DNA of 64,000 nucleotides. Source: Arthrobacter sp. MYb229. GTDB lineage: Bacteria; Actinomycetota; Actinomycetes; Actinomycetales; Micrococcaceae. A model generated the notes under the pieces. It saw nothing but the letters and a program-made list of their open reading frames with translations. It was not told where the DNA came from and searched no databases. Every line of letters begins with the position of its first letter. Positions within the stretch are counted from its first letter, which is position 1. Shown in pieces: positions 33,930 to 43,889 of this stretch. A program made the translations under genes and the position numbers. Location of the stretch: contig NZ_PCPS01000004.1 in NCBI RefSeq assembly GCF_002975405.1, forward strand, positions 186,001-250,000, in the 5' to 3' direction.

Positions 33930-35275
33930 GCGTATTAATGTTCCTTGGCGGTGTCCTGTTCATGGTCGTCGCCATCGGGCTGTCCATTGCCTTGCACGAG
34001 GTAGGGCACCTGCTTCCGGCCAAGAAATTCGGACTGCGCGTTCCGCAATACATGATCGGTTTTGGCAAGACGATCTTTTCGGTCAAGCGTGGCGAGACCG
34101 AATACGGGCTGAAGACACTTCCGCTGGGCGGATACATCTCAATGGTGGGCATGTACCCGCCGCGCGCGGCCAGCAAAGCCGGCGCGGCGCAGAAGAAGCC
34201 GAGTTTCTTCGACAAAGTCTTCGGGCAAATGGTTGACGACGCCCGTTCGCAGGCCAATGAGAACGTGGAAGCCAGCGACGAAGGCCGGCTGTTCTATCAG
34301 CTGCCCATCTATAAGCGCATCATCATCATGCTCGGCGGACCCTTCGTCAACCTGCTGCTCGGGTTCCTGCTGATCGGCGTGGTGATCACCGGTTTTGGCG
34401 TGCCCACGGCGACCACCACCGTCTCCGAGGTGTACCAGTGCATCGCGAGCGCCGAAAATTCTGAGGCGACCGAATGCACCGCCAACGACAAGGAAGCTCC
34501 GGCCTACGCCGCCGGGTTGCTCCCGGGAGACACCATCACCGCCGTCAACGGCGCCCCGGTGGCGCACGATGCCTGGTATGAACTCACCGGTGTGATCCGT
34601 GACCACCCGGGGGAAAGCATCGCCCTGGAATATGAACGCGGTGGCATCATGCATGACACCACGCTGACGCCCTATCTGACCGAACGGCCGGTGCTGGATG
34701 CAGATGGCTATCCGGTGACCGACGAGAACGGCGCCATGAAAACCGCGCAGGTTGGGTTCGTCGGGATGGGCTCGCAGGAGAAAAACATTTCCCAGCCGGT
34801 CACCGAAATTCCCGGCGTGGTGGGGGACCAGCTGCTGAACATCGGCAACGTCATACTGCACCTGCCCCAGCGCATGGTCGACGTAGCACAGGCCGCCTTC
34901 GGTACCGAGGAGCGCGACCCGAACGGTCCGGTCTCCATCGTTGGTGTGGGACGTATCGCCGGTGAAATCAATGCTCATGAGGGCATCGAAATCAATGACA
35001 AGATCGCCTCGTTGCTCTCGCTGGCCGGTGGACTGAATCTGGCGCTATTTGCCTTCAACTTGATTCCCTTGCTGCCGCTGGACGGCGGGCATGTGATCGG
35101 TGCCCTCTACGAGGGACTGAAGCGTACCGTAGCCCGGATCTTCGGAAAAAAGAACATCGCTCCGGTGGATACCATCAAGCTGTTGCCCCTCACCTACGTA
35201 GTCGTTGCTGCGATGCTGGTCATGGGCGGGCTCTTAATATACGCAGACATCTTCAAACCAATCACGATCTTCTAG
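33926..35275 (+). CDS. rseP: Site-2-type intramembrane zinc metalloprotease (RseP/Rip1 family)
   Basis: This 449-residue membrane protease cleaves anti-sigma factors or other membrane proteins within the bilayer. The zinc motif HEVGH is at residues 24-28 in the first helix. The second conserved site, NLIPLLPLDGGH, is near 375-386. A PDZ domain lies between (GLLPGDTITAVNGAPVA, about 195-211, is its core). Two Cys (YQCIAS and TECTAND) precede the PDZ and may pair outside the cell. The start is ATG 33926, overlapping the dxr stop, with GAAGGA upstream. The dxr-rseP-ispG order is conserved in actinobacteria (for example dxr-rip1-gcpE in Mycobacterium). Confidence 0.94.
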   Translation: MSVLMFLGGVLFMVVAIGLSIALHEVGHLLPAKKFGLRVPQYMIGFGKTIFSVKRGETEYGLKTLPLGGYISMVGMYPPRAASKAGAAQKKPSFFDKVFGQMVDDARSQANENVEASDEGRLFYQLPIYKRIIIMLGGPFVNLLLGFLLIGVVITGFGVPTATTTVSEVYQCIASAENSEATECTANDKEAPAYAAGLLPGDTITAVNGAPVAHDAWYELTGVIRDHPGESIALEYERGGIMHDTTLTPYLTERPVLDADGYPVTDENGAMKTAQVGFVGMGSQEKNISQPVTEIPGVVGDQLLNIGNVILHLPQRMVDVAQAAFGTEERDPNGPVSIVGVGRIAGEINAHEGIEINDKIASLLSLAGGLNLALFAFNLIPLLPLDGGHVIGALYEGLKRTVARIFGKKNIAPVDTIKLLPLTYVVVAAMLVMGGLLIYADIFKPITIF

Positions 35276-35298
35276 GCCTGGCGAAATAAGCTGTAGCC

Positions 35299-35598
35299 AT
35301 GACTGTTTTTGCTGTTGAATACACCTATGCTCAGGACTCGACCGAACTGCGCAACGAACACCGTCCGGCGCACCGCGCATACCTCGGTGAGTTCCTTGGA
35401 GAAGGCTCGGTTCGTCTTCTCGCCTCGGGTCCCACCCCGGCTGCCGACGGTGCTCTGCTCATTTTTGTAGCTGAGGATAAGTCCGCCCTGAATGAGGTGC
35501 TGGCCAATGATCCATTCAGCAAGGTCGGCGCGCTAGAGCAGACCGACATCACCGAATGGAACCCGGTCATGGGCCTGCTTTCGCAGTTCGCCTCCTAA
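35299..35598 (+). CDS. YciI-family protein
   Basis: This 99-residue ferredoxin-like-fold protein begins MTVFAVEYTYAQDS and has the YciI hallmark RPAHRAYLGEF (about 22-32), where His and an acidic residue form the presumed active site, and GPTPAADGALLIFVAE (about 44-59). YciI-like proteins include some dehydrochlorinases, but most have no known function. No strong ribosome site is visible. It lies 23 bases after rseP and may be cotranscribed. Confidence 0.83.
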   Translation: MTVFAVEYTYAQDSTELRNEHRPAHRAYLGEFLGEGSVRLLASGPTPAADGALLIFVAEDKSALNEVLANDPFSKVGALEQTDITEWNPVMGLLSQFAS

Positions 35599-35616
35599 AA
35601 AGTCAATGCTTATCGA

Positions 35617-35655
35617 CCCCGACCGCAGGCCTTGGCTTTGTGGCCGGGGGTTTCA
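35617..35655 (+). terminator. Possible terminator after YciI gene
   Basis: An imperfect GC-rich hairpin (CCCCG...CGGGG outer pairing) is followed by TTTC, 18 bases after the stop. Confidence 0.4.
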
Positions 35656-36131
35656 TTGATTCGTTGAGCGACAAGAGCGCAATGAATTTTGGCCTCTCGC
35701 GTCCGCCGCTAATCGAATTGCAGCTGCAATTTATGCGTAAGTATCCATCGTTTATTAGCGCCGCCTCTTTGCCGCACAATCTTTGGCCAGGTGAGAAAGC
35801 GAGGGGTGAGCGTCCCTTGAGGTGCCGAAGAGCGAATGGGCATTGGTATGCAGGCCATCTTCAGAGGGCGGCGGGAGCATGACCTATCGGCGCGAAAAGA
35901 AGAGCAAGAAGCGATATTGCCGCTTTTGACTGAATTGGACTAATCGGGACTGAGCAGCCGCGGCTTTACCGCTGACTGGTTGGTGCACGCGCAGTTATGA
36001 CCCAGGAGTTCTCACGAGTGTGCCCTAAGTCATATCTAGTGGCGGAATTGAATCTTCTGATCACTCGTTGGAGTAGATGAAGCGTCAGCTTTGTCTACTT
36101 ATTGATTCACTAAATATAGGAGAAGCACAAT
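35656..36131. other. Gene-free region, possibly decayed
   Basis: No credible gene in 476 bases. Only short frames without ribosome sites occur, for example a 35-codon frame at 35836-35943 (begins MGIGMQAIFRGRREHD), which could be a relic. The last 60 bases are AT-rich and end in AGGAG, so they carry the promoter and ribosome site of the next gene. Confidence 0.5.
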
Positions 36132-36686
36132 ATGGCAACAAAGGTCATTACTCTGGTCGGTTCCCTGCGCGCTGGTTCAACCAACCAGCAGTTGGCAGAA
36201 GCTACCGCGCTGAACTCCCCAGAAGGCGTTGATGTGAGCGTGTACTCGGGCCTTGACAGCCTGCCGTTCTACAACGAAGACCACGATGTTGAAGGCGGTG
36301 TGCCTGCGGCGGCACAGGCATTGCGCGATGCTGTTGGCGCGGCGGATGCGCTGCTGCTGATCTCCCCTGAGTACAACGGCACCATGCCAGCCGTTCTCAA
36401 AAACGCCATCGACTGGCTCTCGCGCCCGTTCGGTGCTGGCGCCGTGAAAGACATGCCATCGGTTGTCATCGGCACCGCTTTCGGCCAGTACGGTGGCGTA
36501 TGGGCTCAAGACGAAGCCCGCAAGGCGCTGAACATTGCAGGGGCAAACGTCCTTGAGAACGTCAAGCTCTCCATCCCCAACTCGGTGGTTCGCTTCGCCG
36601 AAACTCACCCGAAGGATGACGCTGAAGTTGCCGAACAGGTTGCCGAAGTGCTGGGCAACATCCGCACCGTTGCAGAAGCCAACTAA
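36132..36686 (+). CDS. NADPH-dependent FMN reductase / quinone reductase
   Basis: This 184-residue flavodoxin-fold protein of the NADPH:FMN reductase family has the N-terminal phosphate-binding loop LVGSLRAGSTNQQLAE (about 8-23), the conserved SPEYNGTMPAVLKNAIDWLS (about 78-97), and GTAFGQYGGVWAQ (about 114-126). Members reduce FMN, azo compounds or quinones with NAD(P)H in the cytosol. It stands alone, with AGGAG before ATG 36132 and a terminator right after it. The physiological substrate is not predictable. Confidence 0.9.
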   Translation: MATKVITLVGSLRAGSTNQQLAEATALNSPEGVDVSVYSGLDSLPFYNEDHDVEGGVPAAAQALRDAVGAADALLLISPEYNGTMPAVLKNAIDWLSRPFGAGAVKDMPSVVIGTAFGQYGGVWAQDEARKALNIAGANVLENVKLSIPNSVVRFAETHPKDDAEVAEQVAEVLGNIRTVAEAN

Positions 36687-36709
36687 GTAACTTTTCTTGA
36701 ATCTGTGAT

Positions 36710-36740
36710 GAAAAGCCACGGCGCTCGTCGTGGCTTTTCT
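36710..36740 (+). terminator. Terminator after FMN reductase
   Basis: GAAAAGCCACG / CGTGGCTTTTC perfect 11-bp arms with an 8-nt loop; the right arm contains the T-run. Confidence 0.8.
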
Positions 36741-36816
36741 CGCATCCTTACCAATAGCACGCCAGACGGTGCGATACTTGATATAGAAATACCTACAATC
36801 ACTTCGGAGGCATCCA

Positions 36817-37983
36817 TTGACTTCGGTCAAACTCGGCATGCCGGCGGCACCACCGCCGGTAATCACTCCACGTCGTAAGACCCGTCAGTTTAATGTTGGC
36901 AATGTGGGCATCGGTTCGAACTCGCTTATCAGCGTGCAAACGATGACCACCACCAAGACGCATGACATTAACGCAACCTTGCAGCAGATCGCCGAGGTGA
37001 CGGCCGCCGGTTGCGATATTGTGCGCGTCGCTTGCCCGACCGATAAAGATGCCGAAGCCTTGCCGATCATCGCGATGAAATCGCAGATCCCGGTCATCGC
37101 CGACATCCACTTCCAGCCGAAGTACGTATTCGCTGCGATTGAGGCCGGCTGCGGTGCCGTCCGGGTGAATCCAGGCAACATCCGCAAATTTGATGATCAG
37201 GTTAAGCAAATCGCTCAGGCTGCCAAGGATCATGGCACCTCGATTCGTATCGGCGTCAACGGTGGTTCGCTGCACCCGAAGCTACTGAAGAAGTACGGCA
37301 AGGCAACCCCGGAGGCACTCGTAGAGTCGGCCATCTGGGAAGCTTCGCTATTCGAAGAACATGGCTTTCACGACTTTAAGATTTCGGTCAAGCACAGCGA
37401 CCCAGTCATCATGGTCCGCGCCTACCAACTCTTGGCTGAGTCCGGCGACTGGCCATTGCACCTCGGTGTTACCGAAGCCGGCCCGACCTTCCAGGGCACC
37501 ATCAAGTCCTCCGTTGCCTTCGGCTCATTGCTCTCACAGGGCATTGGCGACACCATCCGCGTCTCCCTTTCGGCTCCACCGGTCGAAGAGGTCAAGGTTG
37601 GTAACCAGATCCTCGAATCCTTGAACTTGCGTCCCCGAAAGCTGGACATCGTTTCCTGCCCATCCTGTGGTCGCGCTCAGGTGGACGTCTACACGCTGGC
37701 CGAAAAGGTCACCGCCGGACTAGAGGGCATGGAAGCCCCGCTGCGCGTTGCGGTGATGGGCTGTGTTGTTAACGGCCCGGGCGAAGCACGAGACGCCGAC
37801 CTCGGCGTAGCCTCCGGTAATGGCAAGGGGCAGATCTTCGTCAAGGGTGAAGTTATCAAGACCGTCCCCGAGGACCAGATTGTCGAAACCCTTATTGAAG
37901 AAGCTAATCGTTTAGCTGAAGAAATGGATCTTGGCGATGACGAGAATCCTGCCTCGGGTTCTCCCGTGGTCTCCGTCAGCTAG
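36817..37983 (+). CDS. ispG: 4-hydroxy-3-methylbut-2-enyl diphosphate synthase
   Basis: IspG (GcpE) converts MEcPP to HMBPP using a [4Fe-4S] cluster, the penultimate MEP-pathway step. The 388 residues include the TIM-barrel part (about 1-270) and the C-terminal cluster domain with [12 protein letters not shown] (two Cys, about 286-297) and [17 protein letters not shown] (third Cys and conserved NGPGEA, about 311-327). The start is TTG 36817 with CGGAGG six bases upstream; no ATG lies at a better position. It lies near dxr, as expected; the other MEP genes are not in the window. Confidence 0.97.
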   Translation: MTSVKLGMPAAPPPVITPRRKTRQFNVGNVGIGSNSLISVQTMTTTKTHDINATLQQIAEVTAAGCDIVRVACPTDKDAEALPIIAMKSQIPVIADIHFQPKYVFAAIEAGCGAVRVNPGNIRKFDDQVKQIAQAAKDHGTSIRIGVNGGSLHPKLLKKYGKATPEALVESAIWEASLFEEHGFHDFKISVKHSDPVIMVRAYQLLAESGDWPLHLGVTEAGPTFQGTIKSSVAFGSLLSQGIGDTIRVSLSAPPVEEVKVGNQILESLNLRPRKLDIVSCPSCGRAQVDVYTLAEKVTAGLEGMEAPLRVAVMGCVVNGPGEARDADLGVASGNGKGQIFVKGEVIKTVPEDQIVETLIEEANRLAEEMDLGDDENPASGSPVVSVS

Positions 37984-38824
37984 ACAGAGCCCGCCCGGGG
38001 AAGTGCGGGTCTTGGGACGTAGAGATACTGCGGCCCTACTCGCATTGCTTGATCAAGACCCCGTAGCTAATATCTTTACCCGGTCGCAGCTTGCTCTGCA
38101 CCGTTCCGCCGTTCCGGATGGTTTTGCCCACCTGCTCGGCATTAACGGTGAAGAGGGGCTGGAATCGGCATGCTGGGTGGGCGCAAATATTGCGCCCACC
38201 GCCATGAGCGCTGAACATGCGCGCGCCTATGCTCAGCAAGCGCTGGAGACGCGCCAACGTTTCGCTTCGGTTTTTGGCCCAGCCGAGACCGTGCTGGCGA
38301 TGCAAGATGTCCTTGCCTCGGGACCCCAGACATTCTTCGACGTCCGTGAAAATCAGCCATTGATGACTATTGCGCACCAGGCGAATATCACGCCGATTGA
38401 GTCTCTGCGCGTGGCGACCTTGCAGGACTTCAACCTTGTCTTGCCTGCTAGTGCTGCAATGTTTGAAGAAGAACTTGGATACTCGCCGTTGGACAGTGGC
38501 GGTGGATATTACCGAACCCGGGTGCGTCAGTTGATTCGCGAAGGGCACACCGTGATCGACGTTGACGAGTACGGCGAGATTATTTTCAAGGCGGATCTTG
38601 GAACCGTCACCACTTCGGTAGTTCAGATCCAAGGTGTTTGGATTAGCCCCCGCTATCGCGGACAGGGACTTGCCGCCGGATATATGGCAGCCACGGTTGA
38701 CTATGCGCTGCGATTTGCGCCGGTTGTGAGCTTGTATGTGAACAATTACAACGAGCCTGCCATTCGGTCCTATGAACGGGTGGGATTCGAGCAGGCTGGA
38801 ACGTTCGCGACGATCCTTTTCTAG
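37937..38824 (+). CDS. GNAT acetyltransferase with DUF4081 N-domain
   Basis: This 295-residue protein has an N-terminal DUF4081-like half ([20 protein letters not shown] at about 23-42, then NIFTRSQL) and a C-terminal GNAT half with the acetyl-CoA loop [20 protein letters not shown] (about 235-254). The same gene follows ispG in Mycobacterium (Rv2867c), so this is part of the conserved cluster. The start is uncertain: ATG 37937 (MTRILPR) resembles related proteins and overlaps ispG by 47 bases; GTG 38003 would avoid the overlap. Substrate unknown. Confidence 0.83.
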   Translation: MTRILPRVLPWSPSARQSPPGEVRVLGRRDTAALLALLDQDPVANIFTRSQLALHRSAVPDGFAHLLGINGEEGLESACWVGANIAPTAMSAEHARAYAQQALETRQRFASVFGPAETVLAMQDVLASGPQTFFDVRENQPLMTIAHQANITPIESLRVATLQDFNLVLPASAAMFEEELGYSPLDSGGGYYRTRVRQLIREGHTVIDVDEYGEIIFKADLGTVTTSVVQIQGVWISPRYRGQGLAAGYMAATVDYALRFAPVVSLYVNNYNEPAIRSYERVGFEQAGTFATILF

Positions 38825-39033
38825 TACGTCCAGAGATCTGACGCGCGCAGTTGTCGACTGCAGGTTGCTCATTGCCGCAAATCCTCGTGTCGGACCAGAA
38901 TCGTCTCATCAAGAACTGGTAGAAAACGCGGCGTTTGTGCACGGCATGCCTCGGGCTCAGAGGCCATAATCCGCCGAGAACGGTGCGCAATCTTCTAGAC
39001 TCGAGCACAGTAACTATCGTGACAGGAAAATCT

Positions 39034-39720
39034 GTGGCTCTTGCCAATTGCTCTAAAACGTACCTCGCCTCGGCGCTTTGCCTCGCGGCGCTCCTGCTTA
39101 GCGGTTGCAGTACCCCGTCTGTTCCCAATGAGGCAACGGCGGGAAGCGCACTGCAGATCAACGCCGATGAACTTGAAAAGCAGCTCAAGGAATTCGTCAA
39201 GGACGATTCCAAGGCGAAGATCATATCGGATTCGCAATTGCGCAAAAGTATCCCCGAAGCACAGGCCTGGATTGAGGGATTGAAAGTTTCGCCAAGTAAA
39301 TGCGGTGTTACCTTCGCCGCTCCGGTCACCGAACAACTTGCCAAGGCCAAGATGTCGGCGGTGGAGTTTGAAGATCGATATCTGACGGTTGCGGTCTATC
39401 AAGACGAAGAAGCATTGCAGGCCCAATGGGAAAGCGAAGCTAAGGCGAGCGCCGACTGCGCACGATATTCGGTGACCATCAACGGGAAAACTCTCGCCTA
39501 CCATTTGGCGAAACAACCAACTAAAACAATGGCGCCGTTCAATGACGCCTATGTGGTGACCAGTAGCGATGGCTCACAAACGCAACAGCAACTCATGGTG
39601 CGAGCGGCACAGGGTAACGTGATGGTCGGTATCCAGCAACAGACGACTGCAGAGCAAACGCAAGAGCGCCTCCAAGACGCTTCGGAACGAATCGACGCGT
39701 TGTTCGCCGAACTTGAGTAG
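39034..39720 (+). CDS. Predicted lipoprotein, tandem family member 1
   Basis: This 228-residue secreted lipoprotein has signal peptide and lipobox LLSGC (Cys near residue 25). The mature part has the pattern shared with the next two genes: a leading helix (ADELEKQLKEFVKDDSKAKI), then a segment ending in SPSKCG, and a second Cys (KASADCARYSV), so one disulfide is possible. The start is GTG 39034 with AGGAA at 39023; the longer frame from 38935 lacks a signal-like start. Function unknown. The two-Cys layout is reminiscent of PknH-type extracellular sensor domains of mycobacteria, but this is only a pattern impression. Confidence 0.75.
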   Translation: MALANCSKTYLASALCLAALLLSGCSTPSVPNEATAGSALQINADELEKQLKEFVKDDSKAKIISDSQLRKSIPEAQAWIEGLKVSPSKCGVTFAAPVTEQLAKAKMSAVEFEDRYLTVAVYQDEEALQAQWESEAKASADCARYSVTINGKTLAYHLAKQPTKTMAPFNDAYVVTSSDGSQTQQQLMVRAAQGNVMVGIQQQTTAEQTQERLQDASERIDALFAELE

Positions 39721-39791
39721 CACCTCGGGGCTGCGAATTTCCAGCATTTCTAGCCAGGCTTGGAGCCGTGGCGCATTCTAAGGATTGATCT

Positions 39792-40526
39792 ATGACCAAG
39801 CGTTCCCTCTGGCTGCTACCTCTGGCTGCAGCCCTGATTCTCACTGGCTGCTCGGGAAGCGATAATGCTGATCCGGTAACGGCGGAGTCGAGCCCCGCGC
39901 CGTCCCAGAAGCAGGATCAAACAAGCGGGGCATCGCTCTCCGCAGATCAGGTCAAGGACGTGGTCACGAAGCTTGTGGGCGAGGACTCTACTGCGCAGAT
40001 CTTGGACAACGAGGTGATGAAACCCCAGTTGGAGAATGCCAAGGCCATGGAAGGCAGCAACGGGATCAAGCCGGAGAAGTGCGCCAAACAGCAAGAAGAG
40101 TACACCGTCACGGACCTGACCGGCACAGTGGCGGCATCTGCAACGGTCCAGGGGGACTCCACGGGCAAAGTGATCCAGATATTCTCGATCACCGATGCAC
40201 AGACCCGGAAAAATATCTCTGAGGCTCTGAAGCTGTCCGACATCGAAGGATGCGAATCGATCAGCGTGAGCGTCTCGGGTCAGGAAGTAAACACGGACCG
40301 ACAGATATTGGACCTTGACTCAACCGCAGACCAGGCGCTGACGATGGCCACGCAAATGAAGGTTGGGGCGGACGAGTACCTGAATTCGGTCGCGGTGCAG
40401 GCTCTCGAAGGCAATAATTTCGTTCTGGTGACATTTTCCAGTGGAACCGTGGAAGCACCCTTGCTCGCGGGAGAAGCGATGAAGCTGGCCGATCAAGCGT
40501 TTGCCGAAATCAAATCGTTGCAATAA
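39792..40526 (+). CDS. Predicted lipoprotein, tandem family member 2
   Basis: This 244-residue lipoprotein begins MTKRSLWLLPLAAALILTGC, with lipobox Cys at residue 20, then an acidic Ser/Ala/Gln linker (about 21-52). The mature domain includes SADQVKDVVTKLVGEDSTAQ (about 53-72), GIKPEKCAKQ and EGCESISV; the two Cys positions match those of the neighbouring lipoproteins. The signal peptide is nearly identical to that of the next gene (MKKRSLWLLPLAGALALTGC), which shows recent duplication. Start ATG 39792 with AGGA 9 bases upstream. Function unknown. Confidence 0.8.
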   Translation: MTKRSLWLLPLAAALILTGCSGSDNADPVTAESSPAPSQKQDQTSGASLSADQVKDVVTKLVGEDSTAQILDNEVMKPQLENAKAMEGSNGIKPEKCAKQQEEYTVTDLTGTVAASATVQGDSTGKVIQIFSITDAQTRKNISEALKLSDIEGCESISVSVSGQEVNTDRQILDLDSTADQALTMATQMKVGADEYLNSVAVQALEGNNFVLVTFSSGTVEAPLLAGEAMKLADQAFAEIKSLQ

Positions 40527-40602
40527 TTAGGCCTTGGGCTTTTATTTCTAACCATTATTCAAATACAGTGGAAGCAACACCATTCAACGTGAGGACTGAA
40601 TC

Positions 40603-41337
40603 ATGAAAAAACGTTCACTTTGGTTGCTTCCGCTTGCAGGGGCGCTGGCGCTGACCGGTTGCGCGGACTCGGGCAATGAGGCCCCGGCGGCATCGGATGA
40701 GGCGCAAGCCTCGGAGCAAGCCCCGGCAGCGGAGCCTTTGAGTTCCGCAAAGGTAAAGGAAGTCGTAGAAAAGTTAGTAGCCGATGAATCCGGCGCGCAG
40801 ATCATCGACGGTGCTGCGATCGCAGAGTCTCTGCCACAGGCGAAGGAACTGGTCAAAGGCATGAACATCGAGCCTGCCAAGTGCGCGGAACTGGTCGCGC
40901 AGCAAAGCTCATGGGACATCGAAGGCATCAATATGGCCGTTGCCACCGTCGCGGGCGCGGAGGCCGGTGAGTCAACCAGCTACAGCGTTGCATCCTACGA
41001 GGACGACGCAAAGCTATCCGAGATCAAGAAGACCGTCGAGGCCAAGGATCTGCAGGGCTGCGACAGCTTCTCCATGGAAATGCAGGGAATGAAGCTCAAC
41101 GCTTCGGCTGAAATGCTTGAAGCCACCTCGGACGCCGAAGTGACCACGGCAACGAAGACGAGCATCAGCATGGAAGGCACCGAGGTGCCGATGGGAAGCT
41201 ACACCGTTCAGGGTCTTGTCGGCCCCAATGCGGTGTCCATTTCCTACTCCGGTGCGGTTGAGGATGAGCAGGCTAAAATCGACGAGCTGGTCAAGGAGCT
41301 CAACGTCGCAGTTGCAGAGTTGGAGAAGGCTCAGTAA
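40603..41337 (+). CDS. Predicted lipoprotein, tandem family member 3
   Basis: This 244-residue lipoprotein is a close paralogue of the preceding gene: the same length, the same signal peptide pattern with lipobox Cys at residue 20, an acidic Ala/Glu/Ser linker, SSAKVKEVVEKLVADESGAQ (about 47-66), NIEPAKCAEL, and LQGCDSFSM. The mature domains have diverged much more than the signal peptides. Start ATG 40603 with GAGGA upstream; a hairpin with a GC-rich stem follows the gene. Likely surface-exposed; ligand unknown. Confidence 0.8.
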   Translation: MKKRSLWLLPLAGALALTGCADSGNEAPAASDEAQASEQAPAAEPLSSAKVKEVVEKLVADESGAQIIDGAAIAESLPQAKELVKGMNIEPAKCAELVAQQSSWDIEGINMAVATVAGAEAGESTSYSVASYEDDAKLSEIKKTVEAKDLQGCDSFSMEMQGMKLNASAEMLEATSDAEVTTATKTSISMEGTEVPMGSYTVQGLVGPNAVSISYSGAVEDEQAKIDELVKELNVAVAELEKAQ

Positions 41338-41356
41338 CGCGAGATTTTTCACCATT

Positions 41357-41395
41357 CGCCGCCTGCTTCCATTCTGGATGCAGGCGGCGTTGCTG
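41357..41395 (+). terminator. Hairpin after lipoprotein cluster
   Basis: CGCCGCCTGC (41357-41366) pairs with GCAGGCGGCG (41380-41389), and the inner TCCA/TGGA continues the stem. Followed by TTGCTGT; probably a terminator. Confidence 0.6.
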
Positions 41396-41460
41396 TATGC
41401 CAGCTCAACATATACCTTGTGCACTTGCGAATCCTCGTGTGCGCGCGAGAGCATGGGAGG

Positions 41461-41871
41461 ATGGCCACGATTGCAGACATTCGAGTAATAGCAGCAGCGC
41501 TGCCTCAGCTCGAGGAAGGCATTAGTGGATATGGCAGCGGAGCGAAGTGGTCGGTGCCCCGCGGCATGGTCATCTGGCGGCGACCGCTGGGGAAAGCTGA
41601 CACGAAAAGACTCGTTGATCAGGGGCAATCTGTCCCGCAAGGCGAAATCTACGCGGTGCGCACCGCCTCGGAGATTGCCAAGAAAGAACTGATTGATGCT
41701 TTCGGAGAACTATTCTTTGATATTCAGCATTTGACCGGGACCGACATTGTGTTATTCCATTTAGAACACATCAAGATAGATCAGCTTCGTGAAGTGATCA
41801 TCGAAGGGTGGTTGGCGAGAGTTTCGAGCACGACGGCCAACGCCTGGAGAGAAACCCTCCCAGGGCAGTAG
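41461..41871 (+). CDS. MmcQ/YjbR-like protein
   Basis: This protein of about 136 residues begins MATIADIRVIAAALPQLEEG and has the double-wing (CyaY-like) pattern of the MmcQ/YjbR family: KWSVPRGMVIWRRPLGKAD (about 23-41), YAVRTASEIAKKELIDA near 60-76, and a C-terminal LREVIIEGWLARVS followed by a short helix. Members are small DNA-binding or stress-associated proteins of unknown function. Start choice is weak: ATG 41461 directly touches GGGAGG; in-frame GTG 41437 and GTG 41419 are alternatives. Confidence 0.72.
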   Translation: MATIADIRVIAAALPQLEEGISGYGSGAKWSVPRGMVIWRRPLGKADTKRLVDQGQSVPQGEIYAVRTASEIAKKELIDAFGELFFDIQHLTGTDIVLFHLEHIKIDQLREVIIEGWLARVSSTTANAWRETLPGQ

Positions 41872-42053
41872 TTTTTCTATTGCGGTAAGAATCACGGTAG
41901 TCTCCACAGCCTTAGGAATACTAGGGTTTTGCCTATAGAGGTTAGGATTGTGGAAGGCTATTTTTAGGCCAATTACACATCAGATTTTGCATAGCTGAGT
42001 CGACCTCCAGTGGCACACCATGGACCGGCGACTTACGGAAAAGGACGCCCCGC

Positions 42054-43841
42054 GTGGTTTTGAAGCTTTCCACCCTGTTCCTGCGCACCTTGCGCGAAGA
42101 TCCGGTTGAAGCAGAAGTAGACAGCCATAAGCTGTTAGTTCGTGCCGGATACATTCGCCGCGCAGCACCGGGCATTTATACCTGGCTGCCACTGGGCTTG
42201 AAGGTGCTTGCTCGCGTAGAAGCTATTGTTCGCGAAGAAATGAACGCCATTGGTGCTCAGGAAGTTCATTTCCCGGCACTGCTGCCACGCGAGCCTTACG
42301 AACAGACCGGACGATGGACTGAATACGGCGAAGGCCTTTTCCGCCTGCAGGACCGCAAGGGTGCGGACTACCTGCTTGCTCCAACGCACGAGGAAATGTT
42401 CACCTTGCTGGTCAAGGACCTGTACTCCTCGTACAAGGATCTTCCTGCCTACCTGTACCAGATCCAGAATAAGTACCGCGACGAAGCACGTCCGCGCGCA
42501 GGCCTGCTGCGTGGCCGCGAATTCATCATGAAGGATTCGTACTCCTTCAACATCGATGACGAGGGTCTCGACGAAGCCTATGACGCACACCGCGGCGCGT
42601 ACCTTCGTATTTTCGAGCGCCTGGGCCTAGAAGTCGTGCCAGTGTTCGCGCAGGCAGGTGCCATGGGTGGCTCGAAGTCCGAGGAATTCTTGCACCCAAC
42701 TGCCATCGGCGAAGACACCTTCGTGCGTTCGCCAGGCGGCTACGCGGCCAACGTTGAGGCGGTCACTACCGTCGTTCCTGAAGCAGTCGATTTCAGCGAC
42801 GCTCCGGCATTCGAAGTCCTCGATACCCCGGAGACCCCAACCATCGAGACGCTGGTCGCCGCCGCCAACGAGCTGCGCCCGCGCGCCGAAGGCGAATGGG
42901 CTGCGGCCGACACGCTCAAGAACGTCGTCGTCGCGGTCATCGACCCCGAAGGAAACCGCCACGTCGTGGCCATTGGAGTGCCGGGGGACCGCCAGGTCGA
43001 CCTGAGGCGCGCGCAAGCAACCATCGGCATGGCCCTGGACATCAGCGGCGAAGTGCTGGTCGAAGCGGCAAGTGCCGAAGACCTCGCCAAGCACCCAGAG
43101 CTGATCGCCGGCTACATTGGCCCAGGCAACGGACTGGACCAGCAGGTGCTGGGCTCCGAAGCCTCCAGCGGGATCACCTACCTGGTTGATCCGCGCGTGG
43201 TCTCCGGCTCCAGCTGGATCACCGGCGCCAACGAAAAGGGCAAGCATGTCTTCGGCCTGGTGGCCGAGCGCGACTTCTCCTTCGACGGCACCATCGAGTC
43301 GGTTAATGTGCGCGCAGGTGACCCAGCTCCGGACGGCTCCGGCCCGCTGCGTGCCGAACGCGGTATCGAAATGGGACACATCTTCCAGCTCGGCCGTAAA
43401 TACGCGGCAGCCTTGGATCTCAAGGTGCTGGACAAGAACGGCAAGCTCTCTGTGGTCACCATGGGTTCCTACGGTATTGGCGTTACCCGTGCGGTAGCAG
43501 CCCTCGCCGAGGCCTACCACGATGAAAAGGGCCTTGCCTGGCCAAAGCAGGTCGCCCCGGTCGACATCCACATTGTCGTGACCGGCAAAGGCGAAGAGCT
43601 GCTGGCAGCGGGCGAAAAACTAGCCAAGGAATTCGAAGCCAAGGGCATGGAGGTTATCTTCGATGACCGTGCAAAGGTTTCTGCCGGCGTGAAGTTCTCC
43701 GACGCAGAATTGATCGGCGTGCCAACCATCGTTGTGGTGGGCCGCGGGCTAAGCGACGGAGTGGTTGAGGTCAAGGATCGTGCCACCGGCGAGCGTCGTG
43801 ACGTTGCCGTTGCCGACGTGGTGGAAGAGCTGACCGCGTAA
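42054..43841 (+). CDS. proS: Prolyl-tRNA synthetase (bacterial type with editing insertion)
   Basis: ProRS charges tRNA-Pro. The 595 residues fit the bacterial form: class II motif 1 region near [18 protein letters not shown] (about 25-42), motif 2 around [20 protein letters not shown] (about 142-161), the INS editing domain (about 225-400) between motifs 2 and 3, motif 3 [20 protein letters not shown] (about 475-494), and the C-terminal anticodon-binding domain (about 505-595). The start is GTG 42054 ([10 protein letters not shown]), preceded by AAGGA. No T-box-like leader is evident in the 180 bases upstream. Confidence 0.97.
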   Translation: MVLKLSTLFLRTLREDPVEAEVDSHKLLVRAGYIRRAAPGIYTWLPLGLKVLARVEAIVREEMNAIGAQEVHFPALLPREPYEQTGRWTEYGEGLFRLQDRKGADYLLAPTHEEMFTLLVKDLYSSYKDLPAYLYQIQNKYRDEARPRAGLLRGREFIMKDSYSFNIDDEGLDEAYDAHRGAYLRIFERLGLEVVPVFAQAGAMGGSKSEEFLHPTAIGEDTFVRSPGGYAANVEAVTTVVPEAVDFSDAPAFEVLDTPETPTIETLVAAANELRPRAEGEWAAADTLKNVVVAVIDPEGNRHVVAIGVPGDRQVDLRRAQATIGMALDISGEVLVEAASAEDLAKHPELIAGYIGPGNGLDQQVLGSEASSGITYLVDPRVVSGSSWITGANEKGKHVFGLVAERDFSFDGTIESVNVRAGDPAPDGSGPLRAERGIEMGHIFQLGRKYAAALDLKVLDKNGKLSVVTMGSYGIGVTRAVAALAEAYHDEKGLAWPKQVAPVDIHIVVTGKGEELLAAGEKLAKEFEAKGMEVIFDDRAKVSAGVKFSDAELIGVPTIVVVGRGLSDGVVEVKDRATGERRDVAVADVVEELTA

Positions 43842-43889
43842 ACTGCCGGTAGCTTTTCACAAGCAATAAATGAATAGAGGTGCAGCGCG

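Noticed and set aside
35836-35943. 35-codon frame in the gene-free region
   Set aside because: No convincing ribosome site, no recognisable domain; mentioned only as a possible relic.
41872-42053. Possible T-box or riboswitch before proS
   Set aside because: No specifier stem, no T-box-like conserved sequence and no terminator/antiterminator pair could be drawn; the leader is short.
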